Of a stretch of 64,000 nucleotides of DNA, positions 1 to 19,279 are shown one piece after another (position 1 is the first letter of the stretch; each line of letters begins with the position of its first letter). The position numbers and the translations under genes were made by a program. The notes under the pieces were generated by a model that was not told where the DNA came from, did not search any database, and saw only the letters and a program-made list of their open reading frames with translations. Source of the stretch: Sipunculus nudus (Eukaryota; Annelida; Sipuncula; Golfingiida; Sipunculidae). The DNA lies in assembly GCA_026874595.1 (NCBI GenBank), contig CM049318.1:22049456-22113455 (forward strand), written 5' to 3'.

Positions 1-1965
1 TTTTGATTCAAACTTCATATTTATGGGTCTTTTGCATGAAGAAATAACTAATTGATTTTGAGGTCAGCTGGTCAGGAGGTTAAAGGTTGCAGGTCTAAGT
101 TATTCACTCGTTGGTTGCCAAGTAATTACACCCGGCCAGATGTAAGTGGTTAGTAGTTACCCATCATTTAGAAAGAATCCAGTTGATATGTGGGCAAAAG
201 GCCAAGGTCATAGGTCAGGGATGTTCACAATAACTTATTTTGTAGACCATCTCTATTTTTCTTGTTTTCTTGTATATATAACCATATGGCACTCACAACT
301 GGTACATCTCACTATCCCCATAATTGTCAGTGACACTTGTGATATATGACTCCCTTTTGTATCAGCTCATGGAGTGATAAGGATATATCATTAGTGCATA
401 ACAAAAACACTGTTGCTGGAATGCTTTGAGCAGGCATTAAGACTATGAGAGTTAAGTGTTAAGTTTAGCTACTGATTTATAGAATGATGGGAACATTTTG
501 CAGTTTATATCATGGAATCATAGCAATAAACTTAGTTTTCTAGATATCTGAATATTATTATACAAATCGTCAGATATACCAGCAAGTGTTTGTTCTGATA
601 ATATGTGGGTCTGTACCTGGATTTAGGATGGCTTTATTTGATTACAAGCATCTTAGGGATGCTTTCTGCATTTCTTTTCTTTTAGGTTCTGCAGTTTACC
701 TACCCTGCTGACCCCATTGAATAGCAAGCTGATAATTAAAACAAATTGGACTTGCACTTTTTACATTTGTATGTTCATAAATCTGATATGAGAGCTCTCC
801 AACCTGATCATGCCTTTTGAATTGTTTTGGACATTCATAACTGTTACATTCTTTGAAGCAATTGCTACAAGTTAAGTGTCTTATTGGAGGATGCGTGACT
901 TGTCAGAAAACCATTATCTCTGCCAAGTAGCCATTTTAGAAATCCTTTTGCCAGGACAGTTTTTGTGATTTTTTTATGATGTTTGGTCCCTTTTAGAGGA
1001 TGTTTGTTGTTCAATTTCCGACCTGTCAGAAATCCAATATGGCCACCAGGACGCCATCTTTAAATTCCTTTAGAACATATTATCTCAAGAACTATTAAAG
1101 TGAATGCATTGGGATGTATATTAATGTAATCTTGCATTGGGTCAAAGATTTCTTAATAAATATGACCATCATTTATGAAAGCTCAGTACAGTTGGCTTGT
1201 ATTGAATAAAATTAATATGGAAGCACCCGTTTCACAATAATTCTTGCATGGATTTCCTTGATCTTTTGCTATATTTTGATCTTATATGTGGCCTGTGTGG
1301 TATTCCTTTTGAGACTGATAGGTATCGAGCAAGCTGTGGGATTAGTTCCTGATAGCTCAACAACCATACATTTTACCTCAGACCATCATTCACTATGTTT
1401 TAACCAGACATATATGATAAGAATTTATGGCAATGTAGAAAGTTTAAACAAAATTGGCATATAGGTTCTGCAACAATTTTACTAGAAGTTGTGAATTGCA
1501 GCCCATGATGTCGCAGGTCATGCTTGGCAGCTGAGCGTCATGACCCATGGGTCACTTGTTAATTCATCATTCAGTCATCACATATTCTATGGATTGCCAG
1601 GCATTTTCCTTTGACATCAGCGCATTTTTGTAGTTTGTAATGTTTTATTGTCAAACTAACATGGTTCATCCAGTCATCATGTATTTCATGGATTGCCAGT
1701 TTGGCTGATATTATGGTAACTACAATATTCATCCTTGACATGAGGGATAACGGACCATTAGCAGGTATCGCCAGGTCCTCAAGTTAACTGTGGTATCAGG
1801 GACAGGCCAAAGTATGAGCTAGAGCAGAAGTTTCTCAATCTGTTATATCTAAACTGCATTTATTTTGCATATTTTATTAGCAAATAATCTACTAACAAGT
1901 AACAATTTGGTAGGTTTCTGATGTTGTTTGTCTGTATTTGACCGGTGTTTCTTTTTGTCTTTCAG
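1..1965 (+). other. Upstream intron of RPL27
   Basis: AT-rich DNA with no recognisable exon, presumed to be an RPL27 intron because the exon at 1966 starts inside a codon. It contains the 3' end of an interspersed repeat at about 1505-1560. The stretch from about 840 to 1200 has the look of degenerate repeat sequence, but I could not match it to another copy except loosely near 45900-46020, where a similar ATGGCC.CCAG motif occurs. Confidence 0.6.
1505..1560 (+). repeat. 3' end of hairpin-terminated interspersed repeat (copy 1)
   Basis: Ends in CTGAGCGTCATGACCCATGG followed by GTCACTTGTT. The perfect palindrome GACCCATGGGTC (1542-1553) is followed by ACTTGTT. The same terminus is found at 16951-16969 and 22556-22574. 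The matching 5' end is not recognisable here, so this copy is truncated or diverged. Confidence 0.7.
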
Positions 1966-2588
1966 CTACTCTGTTGATGTTAACCTGGACAAGCAGAGAG
2001 TAAACAAGGATGCCTTCAGGGATCCCGCTCTCAGACGCAAAGCACGTCGTGAGGTTAAGGAGAAGTTTGAGGAAAGGTAATTAGATCATAATTTTTTGAT
2101 GACCTTAAACTTAATTTCAGGAGTTCAGGAATATTACCTGCCATAGGGGTTAGCATCACAAAATGATTGTCAAACCACATACATTCCCTGGAATTTACTT
2201 TAATTCCAGGCATGTGATGAAAAATGCTTAAAGATTGTAAATAATCTTATGGTAGGCCATGTGGATAAACCTGCACTTTTTAGAGTGTGCAGTATACAGA
2301 TAGTTCCAGTGCTACAATAATTTTGACATATTACCTGATGTGTGAAGTAGTTTCTTCAGTGTGTTATATATCAGAGGGATTCCCTTGAGCTAAGCTAAAG
2401 AAGAGTTATGGTGATTGACCTTAGTAAACAAACTGTTCATTAAAACATACACTGCTTCTTTTGTTGATGTATTCAAGAGCCTTTACTTCCATTTGTCAGT
2501 AACAAGCAAGTATCATAAATGTTTATTTCTTTGTTACAGGTACAAGACCGGCAAGAACAGGTGGTTTTTCCAGAAGCTGAGGTTCTAA
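1966..2588 (+). CDS. RPL27: Ribosomal protein L27 (eL27), last two exons
   Basis: Component of the large (60S) cytosolic ribosomal subunit. Two exons are visible: 1966-2076, after a TTTCAG acceptor, and 2540-2588, after TTACAG; the donor is AG|GTAATT. The first base completes a codon begun upstream, and the AGG codon is split across the intron. Together they encode 52 residues starting YSVDVNLDK, with the family hallmarks [31 protein letters not shown] and the terminal WFFQKLRF before TAA. eL27 is usually about 136 aa, so the N-terminal 80 or so residues lie on exons before the window; none was recognised in 1-1965. Identification is by recognition of the conserved C-terminus and is firm. Nothing looks broken. 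Confidence 0.95.
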
Positions 2589-2605
2589 TTTCCCTGTATC
2601 ATCAG

Positions 2606-2611
2606 AATAAA
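2606..2611 (+). terminator. Poly(A) signal of RPL27
   Basis: AATAAA lies 18 bp after the RPL27 stop codon, giving a very short 3' UTR, as is usual for ribosomal protein genes. Confidence 0.75.
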
Positions 2612-4640
2612 AAAAACCCCATAAAATTCAAGTCTTGTGTTATTTATTTGCCTCGTGTGCTCACGTGACTGAACCAGAGACATTGTATGACTTGTTTGAA
2701 AACCTGCAGTATTTCAATTCCAATAAGAATATGGCTGAATTTAAAAAGAAAACTCCAGACAAACAGTGCATAACAGATATATTTTACAGAAGTGGATCCA
2801 GGAGGGTCTGGATCCCCCTTTTTATCAACTGCAACCTTTTTTATGGGTTTCAGACCAGCCCCCCCCCCCCCCCCCCCCCCACACGCATTTCCAGGCCTAG
2901 GGACTTTTTTTTTAGGATTTTCATTAGTTCTCTTGGGTTGGACCCCCACCCTTTTCCAAAATCCTGGATCTGCCTGACATTTCCTGGATATTTCCACATT
3001 TCTCGGATTGATGGAAAAGTTCGTAACCAGCGGGGCCTGGAATTTCCCAGTATCACAGGCCAATCAGTTAGTTTTGGTAATCGGTTGTAATTTCATGATT
3101 GATCTGCCATTAAAAATCAGTTGACCTCTTCGGACCAATAATTGGAAATAATTGGTTCTTTAGAAGTATGAATATCCTGAACATATAGACCAGTACACCA
3201 TCTACTTACAGGCTAATATTGTCATAATTCTATAGCCTACGTCTTTATATTAACTTAGGAATAAAACATTTTTTTGGTAAACAGAGACAGAGATTTTCTT
3301 GAGTGTGCAGAATTTATAAAAGCACACGCTTCTTCAACACAAAGCCAAATTTTGTGCTGTAATTTACAATCGATTATGGCACTGCAAGATCAATCATTGG
3401 ATAGTTTGCATCCACCCAATTGATCATTGATTATAATCAATCGTCTGCCCATCACCACCATCAGTACATTTAAAGGCCAATCTGTTTTTGTATCATGTGT
3501 TCCACATTTGCATTGAAAGACAAGAAGCCATTATCTTCCTGGTGCAACTAAATGGTTTGCTTGTAAATTTAAAGTCCTTGTATGAATTAAATAATAAATG
3601 GAATTTCTTGAATTCAAATCAACCATTTCACCCAAGATGTTGAACAATTTCTCAGTCTCACATAGCATTAGTATTTTGAACGAGTACATAATTTGATGAT
3701 TCTGTCCAACTACAAATATTATGGTTCATAATTATGAAAACACTCCCAGCCCTCTCTTGGAAGAAATTGTAAAACCTCTTAAGGCTTGCTTTACAAAATT
3801 TAGACCTGAGCAAAAAAACCTTTAGGGCTAAGGTTTGTGCCCTTCATTTCCAACCTTTCTCCTCTCCACGCATGCAACTCCAACCCTGAATGTATGCCTT
3901 TTCTGTGCTTCCGCTGTCCCAAACAAAGCATACATAACAGACCCTCTTAACTGTTACCAGTATCACATCTGCCCTCTGCATTAATGTTGATATTATACTC
4001 TTCGAATTGCAGTTTTAGGCAAAAAATTGTTTATAAAAAAATTTATATTTTCCTTGAACTACCGGTAATTATTAGACAAAGAAGTATAATGGGAGAAATA
4101 AACAGTATATTAATGAAAACCTGGTTTTATCAGTTCTCGCTACTTCATGTTAAAATTTAGGGTGATCAGGATTTATAAATATCATTTCAATGATTTCTCC
4201 ATTTTCATATCATCCACCTATTTCCCAATTTTCTGCCAAATGCAAAACCATTGACATCCAATGAAAATGGAAAATTATGCAACTCGACCCCCTCATATTT
4301 TATTTTCATAAAAACCAGTTCACTCTTCTTCAAGGTGTTTTTCTGAATTTAGGAGATTTAAATCACTTCCAGACTACTCCATCCCGAGAATTTTAGTTTG
4401 GGCCTTTTCTCAATACACCTTTTAAAATTAAGGTTTAAATTATATGTCATGATACTAATGAAAAATTTTGTTCCTCGCATTTATCTGATTGCAGCAATAG
4501 ATGTGGCACATTTCAGCTGTTTGTGCTATATTATCTAGGAGCATTCTTCAGTTTTCAGCTTTAGTCACACTTGAAATATAAACTGTGAAAATATGACTAT
4601 AACCGCTTCTTACACAAACACCTATTTGATATCAAAATGT
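2612..4640. other. Intergenic region downstream of RPL27
   Basis: No coding region is supported. Apart from the MITE-like element at 2787-2976, it is AT-rich DNA without recognised structure. Open frames here run through the poly-C tract and are not credible genes. Confidence 0.5.
2787..2976. repeat. MITE-like element with CAGGGGCGGATCC-type ends
   Basis: Left end (CAGAAGTGGATCCAGGA) and right end (TCCTGGATCTGCCTG) are degenerate inverted copies of each other. The interior has a 20-bp poly-C run and the phrases GGGTTGGACCCCC and CTTTTCCAAAATCC, which recur in copies at 43171-43309, 58098-58286 and 60880-60930. The ends resemble hAT-type termini (CAGGGG), but no clear target duplication is visible. 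Confidence 0.6.
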
Positions 4641-4819
4641 CACAAAACTAATCAGTTCCAGTTCTCTGCAGAAAATGTTACACCAAGAATTAATTGTATA
4701 TGCAAAACTTGTTTTTTCGATGGCATCTGATGCTGCATTGGTTTCCGGGAACTCCTCTGAGACCCCATTATTTGGTCACTGTGAACTGGTGCCTTACCAT
4801 TTTGGGTTGAAATCTGACC

Positions 4820-5640
4820 TTTCCTCTCTGCATTGTGTCCATCTGTGCGTCTGTTCTCACACATTAACCCACATATCTTTGGACTCTTTTGACCAAATGT
4901 GCTGAAATTTTGCACGTGTACGTAGCTCTTGGCGGCGTCATCTTCAACCATTTTTGCACTTCGTCCATCTGTGCATCCATCTGAAATTTTGCATGTGTAT
5001 AGATCGGACAGCTCTTTATCATACGCAAAACTGGTGGCGCCATCTGGAGCCATTTTTGCACAGCACCCGTCTGTTTGTCTGCTGTGGGTAAAAATCACTC
5101 CTATCTCGGCAGTCGTTGGACATGTCCACAAGAAAATTTGCATGTGTATACATCCGGGATATCTTTCTTGATTTTATGACAGGTGGCGCCACCGACATTC
5201 ACGTTTAAGCTGCAGTCATCTATGTCTATGCTAATATCTCAGGACTGGTTTGACGTATCGGCCTGAAATTTTGCATGTATATGGACCTCATATAGCTCCT
5301 TGGCTTATACAAAAATGGTGGCGCCACCTGCAACCATTTTGTCAGCGTCACTCTGTTAGTCTGCAGTAGGATGAAATCACTCATATTTCAGCAGTGTTTG
5401 GTTTTATCTGCCTAAATATATATCTTTTTCGATTTGTGGCAAGTTGTGCCACCTTCATTCACGTTTATGCTACAGACATCCATACTAATATCGCAGGAAT
5501 GGTTTGACGTATCGGCCTGAAATTTTGCATGGGTATAGATATTACATAGCTCCTCAGCTTACACAAATTTGGTGCCCCAACTTACAACTATTTCAGCACC
5601 TGCAACTTTGCATATGTATGCATCTTGGATAGCTCTCCAT
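4820..5640. repeat. Interspersed repeat with internal tandem units (about 250 bp)
   Basis: The phrase TGAAATTTTGCATGTGTAT or a variant recurs at about 4902, 4981, 5130, 5262 and 5516. The block starting GTTTGACGTATCGGCCTGAAA occurs at about 5248 and again at about 5501, a spacing of about 253 bp. The palindrome GGTGGCGCCACC occurs exactly at 5182-5193 and 5317-5328 and with changes at 5033-5044. Style and motifs resemble the repeats in alpha-tubulin intron 2. It is probably a non-autonomous transposable element; its ends are not defined. Confidence 0.65.
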
Positions 5641-8600
5641 CTATAATCATGTTTACGTGGCAGATATCTATGCTTATATGCAAAACATCTCACACAAACT
5701 TCCCCATGCCACTCAATCCATGCCTCGATTCAACCATCCCACTCTGATTTCGCTTGTCGACTATCCGTATTCTAGTTCCCTCATTTCCTGGACTCCCATG
5801 CCCCCCCCCCCCCACCCCATGAAAAAGAACCTTTCCTTGAGCACCTTCACCTGTGCTACATGAACGTTTTTTTCTTACAAGAGTATCCTCTTTCTATCAA
5901 TAAAAAAGCCCCCCCCCCCGTGCAAAAAAAAAAGAATCCTTGTTCATCAGTCTCTTGCAAAAATAAAAAAAATCCCCTCAAAGCGTATGACTCACAATGG
6001 TGTTCTGGTTGCTTTTCACCACTCCTTGGGATCCCCTAACCCATACCCCCCCCCCCCTCCCCCACTACCACACATACTACACCATCACCACATGTCCTTT
6101 AGTTAGTCCTGGTCTGTGGGCCGGGTTTCTGTGAGATGGTTTATCCATTTGGTGAGATTGTTAAGAGTTGATTACTGAAATTTTGAAGAATCATACCTAC
6201 TTATATAATACTTCTAAAAGAAAGTTGGCCCACTTTTGTCCTCAATGTTCTCTGAAACCGCGTTGCGTATGACACTGTGCCATACCTCATTTTAAAGGTT
6301 ACTCACGCAGTGACCTCGCCGGTATGACATTAAATAATTTTTTATTGTAAACATTATTGGGAGTGAATTATGCGTGTTCTGTTAAGTGCGTGGAGGTTAC
6401 CACAAAAAAAAAACAAATTACCTTCGGCAGATACCGGAATGCCTGCCTTCGTCGCCTTGAGCACATAATTAAGGACTATTGTGAATATGAATAACCCCTG
6501 TTGTCCGTGACGGATTTAAGCATGCTTGACCTGACATTGGACCCAGTCACTGACCTACGTGCATGGTCTGTAAATATGAAAAAATGTGACTCTCGATCCC
6601 TTGGGACCAGGATATTTGATTTTGTATAAATATCCATACAGTTGATGTGATGAGTATGTACCAGGTAAGAGGGAAGTCCATACTTTGTAATAAGCCCCAC
6701 CACATTTTCCTCTTTAAAAAAAAATTCTTTCATTTTGATCTCTTAAACCAATCAGACAGAATTACAGTATGAACAGTATGATCGCACATGGCTATTATTT
6801 TCATCCCTTTTTCCTATGATGTCTATGGTTTCCATAATAAATTTGCTCGCCAGTGGGGAGCTTGTGGGCTCTATTAGCGACAGCTTGTCACCCCAAACGT
6901 CGATTTTAGATGAACTGGAGACGATGGGCCCTATCAGTTTATTTCAGAAGGCCTGAGTGTCATGTTGTCATGGCTAGGGCTCTATGGACTTGGAAAGTGC
7001 GCCGGGAGCTTGTTGGTTACATCGAGTTAAAAAAAAAACAAAACAAACAATCATCAACAGCGATTCGCACCATGAATGCAAGCGTTAAATAATGGCTGTT
7101 ATAAGTGATAACGTGTTTACATTGTTTTATAAACTCCTGTACTGTGTTTTAAGGCAAGAATTGAATTTCGTAATTTCCCGATCGGACGACAGGAGGCACT
7201 TGTGTGCTTTTTCTAGTAGCTGAGACGAACGTCCACCAGAGGTCGCTGCGTAGACTCTGGCAAATTCGGCGCACTCCTGCCCTGTCCTTAAGTCCCTCCA
7301 TTATCAGATCCACACAGTGACACATACACTGCGGGGAAACAGATATTGTTTTTGTTAACTGTCATAAAAACATAGAGGTTAATCAGTTACCAGTGAATAT
7401 ATAAAAAATGGGCGATGTATTCTCCAGTAAGCTTTCCTTAATTTTAAAGCAACACCGCATTCAATGGGGTAAGGTATGGCATCACTAGGCAATCCGCTTT
7501 TCATATAAAATTATTCCAAATTTGTTTTATACTCATAACAGACAACAAGAGATACATATAATTTTGAAGTGTTATATTATCCTTCATGTTACTACATGTT
7601 TTTGTGGAATTTTCATTAAAATTTGATATTTAAGCGTTAGAAAAAGGGTATACGTTATTTTAAGCACCAAGTAAAGTCATCATTTAATTAGCTTATACTT
7701 AAACAACAATACAATAAACCAGCAGCGTTGTTTTATTTTGTCAGGTTTCTCTCTCGTTTAACACAAGTACCCGAGCTCATATTATTCTAATAATTTTGTC
7801 AAAAGTAACCTACCTTTTCCTGTTTTTATTATTTTTAGAAACATGCAGTTTTATATGCACATGAATTGCTGCGAAAGTGTTATAAATTCAAAAATAAACT
7901 ATTATTAGCAGGATTGAGCACCATCGGATCTCAACATCGTGAAGAGAGCAACATGCATGAACTACTGTTTCAATGCATTGTATTTTATCTATATACTGGT
8001 ATATTCTACATGCATTCTGGCAGGGTTAATTTTATTAATGGATTCTACATACGTTTATCAAGAATGAATAATATTGTTACGTGTGTTTTTGAGTCTTCTT
8101 GTGGGTTTTAAGATTTCTCTTCTGTTCTTTTACTTTTGTCCTATTCCTAGATTTCCCTACTTGTTCAAAGGGTGAGCTGGTCAACCTTTCGACATTCGGA
8201 ATTATTCTTTAGGATGGGCATCACTTTACTTAATCTAATAGGTCCGGGTTAAAAGGGAAATTTTATTTATCAATTTGCAAAGATAATAGAGTAAATTATA
8301 TAATTTCGTCCCAGCGAACTGTATAAAAAGAAAAGTAAAATACAAGCATTAAATAATCTTTGCTTCATATGATTTCATCATTTAGCAGAGTCGGATACAG
8401 AATTTTAAAGTAGGGGACAGGCGCAAAGAGGGAGAGTATGGGAGGGGTTTTCCCTCTTCACATAGTGTAGAAACATTCTTAAAAATCAGTCTGATTCTGG
8501 GGTAGTTAAAATGCAGCATGATGCAAAATATGGCTCGGTCTTCGGTATTCATCGCTCATCCCTGTTCTGTTTGCCCCTGTTTATCGCTCAGATGTAGCGT

Positions 8601-9005
8601 ATCTGATCTGGTGTTACATTATTTTAAACATTTCCAATAATTTCACATTTAAGGTGTATGCTTTTCATCTGCTTTGTTATGTGGTAACACATATATGCGA
8701 GTAGGTGGGTATTAAATAACAGTGATGAGAGTTTTGGGAAGCCTGAGTGTGTATACTGAGGTATTTATAACACATTGTGGCCAGTTCGATGTGCCCTCTG
8801 CATGCAGGGTCAACGAATGGAACGTTAACTATATAAGCATGCAGGCGGGCAGGAAGCCTGAACGAATTGCCCATTTCCATGCATGTCGTACTGTGATGGG
8901 TGTTTTGGGTGTATTGGTGTTATATATATTAACGGACAACCATGCATTTGTGAGAAGTAAGGCTGGATCCGCGTGCTGCATGTAAGTTTATATATATAGT
9001 TAAAT
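5641..9005. other. Intergenic region
   Basis: No gene is supported. Poly-C runs occur near 5800, 5910 and 6046. A degenerate MITE fragment starting GAGTCGGATACAG lies near 8388. Small open frames have no recognisable domain and no credible splice or regulatory context. Confidence 0.5.
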
Positions 9006-9250
9006 CAGCAATGACGGAATAAGGGGTCCCCCCTCTTTTCGACCAAAACAATCTGGAAATAGGAAAACAAGTGTTTAATCCTGAAAAACAAAGCCGCGTT
9101 TTGCATCATGGTGCTTTAAAAACAGCTCCAGATTGCACCTTTACAGCCTAAATTTTAAAATGAAAAGTCTCTACACTAATGGAGGTGGTGCCCACTCCCA
9201 TAATTCCTCCTCTGCCCCCCCCCTTAAAATCCGCCTGAAATCCGCCATTG
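9006..9250. repeat. MITE-like element, relative of the 10691-11044 copy
   Basis: Shares with 10691-11044, in the same order, CTTTTCGACC, an AAAACAA..TCTGG block, GATTGCAC, and a CCTAAATTTT..TCTCTACA block; it ends in C-rich DNA and TCCGCC. The ends are degenerate (GACGGAATAAGG against TCCGCCATTG). Confidence 0.55.
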
Positions 9251-9587
9251 AATATCTTTGTATACAAGTATAAGCTCCATATATCTAAAACTGCTTGATT
9301 GCATTAAATTCTCAAACAAATCAAAATACATAATCAATGACGTTTACAAGCATACAATCAACTCGACAATTTATCAACATATACAATAGTTAGGGAATTA
9401 GTATTTGGATCAAAATTGAATTTTTGTACTGCGCGAAAGAAAGCATGATAGTAATTCATTCATCGTATATGCGAAGTATAAATTAGAATCATACCGGTAT
9501 ATATATGTATATATATGCCCATGCATGTACGATCTTATTTCACGGCTAAGTGTTTGCTACGTACGCCTAGCCAGGCGCGGATTCAGT

Positions 9588-9638
9588 GGGGGGGGGGGGG
9601 GGGGGGGGGCGGGGGCGGGGGCGCGGGGGGGGGGGGTA
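9588..9638. repeat. Long poly-G / G-rich tract
   Basis: An uninterrupted G run of about 20 bp followed by GGGGGCGGGGGCGGGGGCGC-type sequence and another G run. It starts just after GGCGCGGATTCAGTGG, another match to the CAGGGGCGGA terminus, so it is probably the C/G-rich part of such an element. It fits the pattern for a G-quadruplex on this strand. Confidence 0.7.
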
Positions 9639-10374
9639 TTCGAATCGGCGCCTGCTAGCAAATTTTTGCTAGTTATTCAGTCATTTTACTATTGTCATGC
9701 ATATTATTTACCGCGTTAATCAGAAATTACATCCAAAGAAACCATCATTATATACACGGCTTTGTAAACATGCATTTGCATGATTGTTAAATTGGAATGC
9801 ACATCATATTAATCATCATGAAATGGTTATGTATGTTTTAACCCCATTTCTGGACATTTTATTGTTTGCATACCATGCATTTGTTATTAATATACGGTTC
9901 ATACACGATCTTAAATGTTTGGCCTCATTGAAGAAATTTCAAGCGTTTAATTGAAATTAACCCGAGACGTTAATTGTATACCATCCCGGTTTTGCCTCCT
10001 CCATAAATATTCACTTGAAGTTACATGAAGAACATCATGGTTTTGTTAGTCTACATTTGATAGTTCCATTGTCTGGATATTATAAGACCATAGCGCAGCG
10101 TATATTCATTTTGTAACTGACTGTGGTGCAATTGAACCATTGTCACGCAACTCCGTGGCAACGCCGCGGAAATTTTTGTTCTTTATTCCAATTGATTTGC
10201 CTTGAATTTCTGGAAACCACGGGTTTTCTAAGGGAGTTCTTATTTTCGAATAAATCCCGAGGAATTTGACATTATTTCGGGAAGGGTAATGCCTTGCATC
10301 TATCAGTAACTATGTTAACTAGGGTGAGCCAAATGAACCAGCTAGTATTTCAAAGAGCATATAGGCTCGTGCAC

Positions 10375-10377
<3 letters not shown>

Positions 10378-10426
<49 letters not shown>
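10378..10426. repeat. (TA)n microsatellite
   Basis: About 24 uninterrupted TA units. Confidence 0.9.
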
Positions 10427-10430
<4 letters not shown>

Positions 10431-10690
10431 CTTATTTATTAAAAATATTGCTATACGTCTTATACAGACGTTTCTCCCATTAAAGCTAAAAAAAAAGGAA
10501 AATGTTTACGAAACTTTGTCACCATTGAAAACAATTTTAAATATAGGCCTTCCAGAAGTGTATACTCGCGCTTCATTGGAAGATAAACTTGCCATTTAAG
10601 TCATTCGAAATCTTGACAGATTATTTATTAAAGCCTTTATCTAGATAAGTGTAAAACACAAGTTAATTGATCTCATTTATATACGGTAAC

Positions 10691-11044
10691 CAGGGGCGGA
10701 TAAAAGGGAGGAGGGCGTAGAGGCGCCCCCCCCCCTTTTCGACCTAACCAAAACAAATCTGGGGGAAAAAGCTCTAGCAAGTAGGCCTACACCGTCACGC
10801 TTCCAGATACAATGTAGGCCTAAAGTCTTGCTTTCTAATGCATTTAAGCTTTAAGATTTAAGATTTAAGATTTAAGATTGCACGATTACAACCTAAATTT
10901 TTCTAAAAATTTCTACACCTGGGGGTACTGGGGGTACCCCCCCCCCCCTCTACCTGCGCTTCGAGCTTCGGTTCACCCGCTGAACCCGGCCTCGCAATGT
11001 GAGGCCCCCCCCCCCCCTATTCTAAAGTCCTGTATCCGCCCCTG
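10691..11044. repeat. MITE with perfect CAGGGGCGGATA terminal inverted repeats
   Basis: Starts CAGGGGCGGATA and ends TATCCGCCCCTG, a perfect 12-bp inverted repeat, and is flanked on both sides by GTAAC (10686-10690 and 11045-11049). It is 354 bp long with no coding potential; the interior has poly-C runs and a run of 8-bp TTTAAGAT units near 10858. This is the best preserved copy of the family, so it defines the ends. hAT elements have similar CAGGG termini but normally duplicate 8 bp; only 5 bp are seen here. Confidence 0.75.
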
Positions 11045-11049
11045 GTAAC

Positions 11050-11890
11050 GGATATATTATCATCCACTATTAAAGGGGGGGGGGGGGGGGGTGACCGTGG
11101 GGGTGGGGGCTCACATCTGGGTATAGATAGGCATCAGTATAGGCCTACATTAATTTTGCATTACAAAAGTAGGCCCAAAATGTGAAATTTATAATACATA
11201 CATGTTTTTAGCCTTTATATAATATTATTTTCTAGTCTGATTATTAATAATATTATAATAATCTGAAAGGTTTTTATTTCTTTAAAATATATTGTGTGTG
11301 TTGGAAAGGGGGGGGCAGTATTATATCTCCCCCCCCCCCTCTTGAATATAAATTTCCTTTATAATTAATTTTTCATTTAATTGTTTTGCAAAATAATTAT
11401 AACAATGCATTGAAATAGTATATATAATTATATATCACACAGATCTGACTTCCGCACCCGGAGAACATCGATGGTTCTGTCTACTTTGATTTTCGTTCCT
11501 TATTCGAAATGACACTCGGTTACGTCATACTAGAAAATAAGGTGACGCTACTTTGCATGGGCGCCTGACAGATGGTCACAGGCAAAGCCAAGGTAAATCT
11601 CTTTGTTATGTAAGACTGATCGTAACCACTTTTCAAGATCGCCTTGTGAGCAGCTGTCAAAAAGATAATATCAGTTCCTGAGTGAAGTCATTGTTTGCAC
11701 TCACATTGAACCCACATTAATTATATTTATTCAGTAGTGAGTCACGCGATTGCTAATACTGTAATACATTAAGGGTGGACCGATCACAAGGACAGCACTT
11801 GTGTCAAGAGCAGATATGGAAAACGTCGTTAACAGGAAATTACAGATATGGCCCGAAAAGGTGAATACCGGCTGTTTCAAATGCATCCAG
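11050..11890. other. Intergenic region upstream of alpha-tubulin gene 1
   Basis: AT-rich, with poly-G near 11076 and poly-C near 11330. No gene is supported. From about 11440 the sequence becomes less repetitive and may hold distal promoter elements of the tubulin gene. Confidence 0.45.
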
Positions 11891-11900
11891 TACGAACCAG

Positions 11901-12010
11901 CCAATGGGGTTCTCGCGCTTCAAAAGTGAATCACAGTTACCATGATAACTGCAGCAACAGCCAATGAGCGTAGAGGGGGATGCTGACGGGTGACCGGCTG
12001 GGTATAAATA
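11901..12010 (+). promoter_or_regulatory. Alpha-tubulin gene 1 promoter: CCAAT, X-box, CCAAT, TATA
   Basis: CCAAT boxes at 11901-11905 and 11961-11965 bracket GTTACCATGATAAC (11936-11949), which fits the RFX X-box (two imperfect GTTACC half-sites in inverted orientation, 2-bp spacer). TATAAATA at 12003-12010 places transcription start near 12035. RFX factors are known to drive ciliary genes in animals, so expression in ciliated or flagellated cells is inferred, not shown. Confidence 0.7.
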
Positions 12011-12149
12011 CAAGATGCGGCGCCCAACCGCCATATTCAGAATCCTGTCGTTGACTCCTTAACGTCTGTGAGAGGTCTGTTGAATCTGTCTCCCCCGGCA
12101 GTCACAACTCTATATCTTCATCCCGAAATTCCACAAACAAGCAATCAAA

Positions 12150-19105
<6,956 letters not shown>

Positions 19106-19270
19106 ACGCAACCATCGACCAATCAGATACAAGACCAAGATAAACAACCAAACATAATCAGCACAAGAAGCTTTTGGCATAGTTTTAAGAAACAAGTTTA
19201 AATTTAAGTCACACGTATATTTTTATTTGCATACGCAAACAGCTTCACAAGACATCTGATAAGAAGTTCA

Positions 19271-19276
19271 AATAAA
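19271..19276 (+). terminator. Poly(A) signal of alpha-tubulin gene 1
   Basis: AATAAA, 166 bp after the stop codon; the first such hexamer downstream. Confidence 0.7.
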
Positions 19277-19279
19277 GCA

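Noticed and set aside
2097-2102. TGATGA in the last RPL27 intron as a C box of an intronic C/D snoRNA
   Set aside because: No CTGA D box or terminal stem is found at the expected distance.
2635-3090. Proline-rich open frame of 151 aa after RPL27
   Set aside because: It runs through a poly-C tract inside a MITE-like element; no domain.
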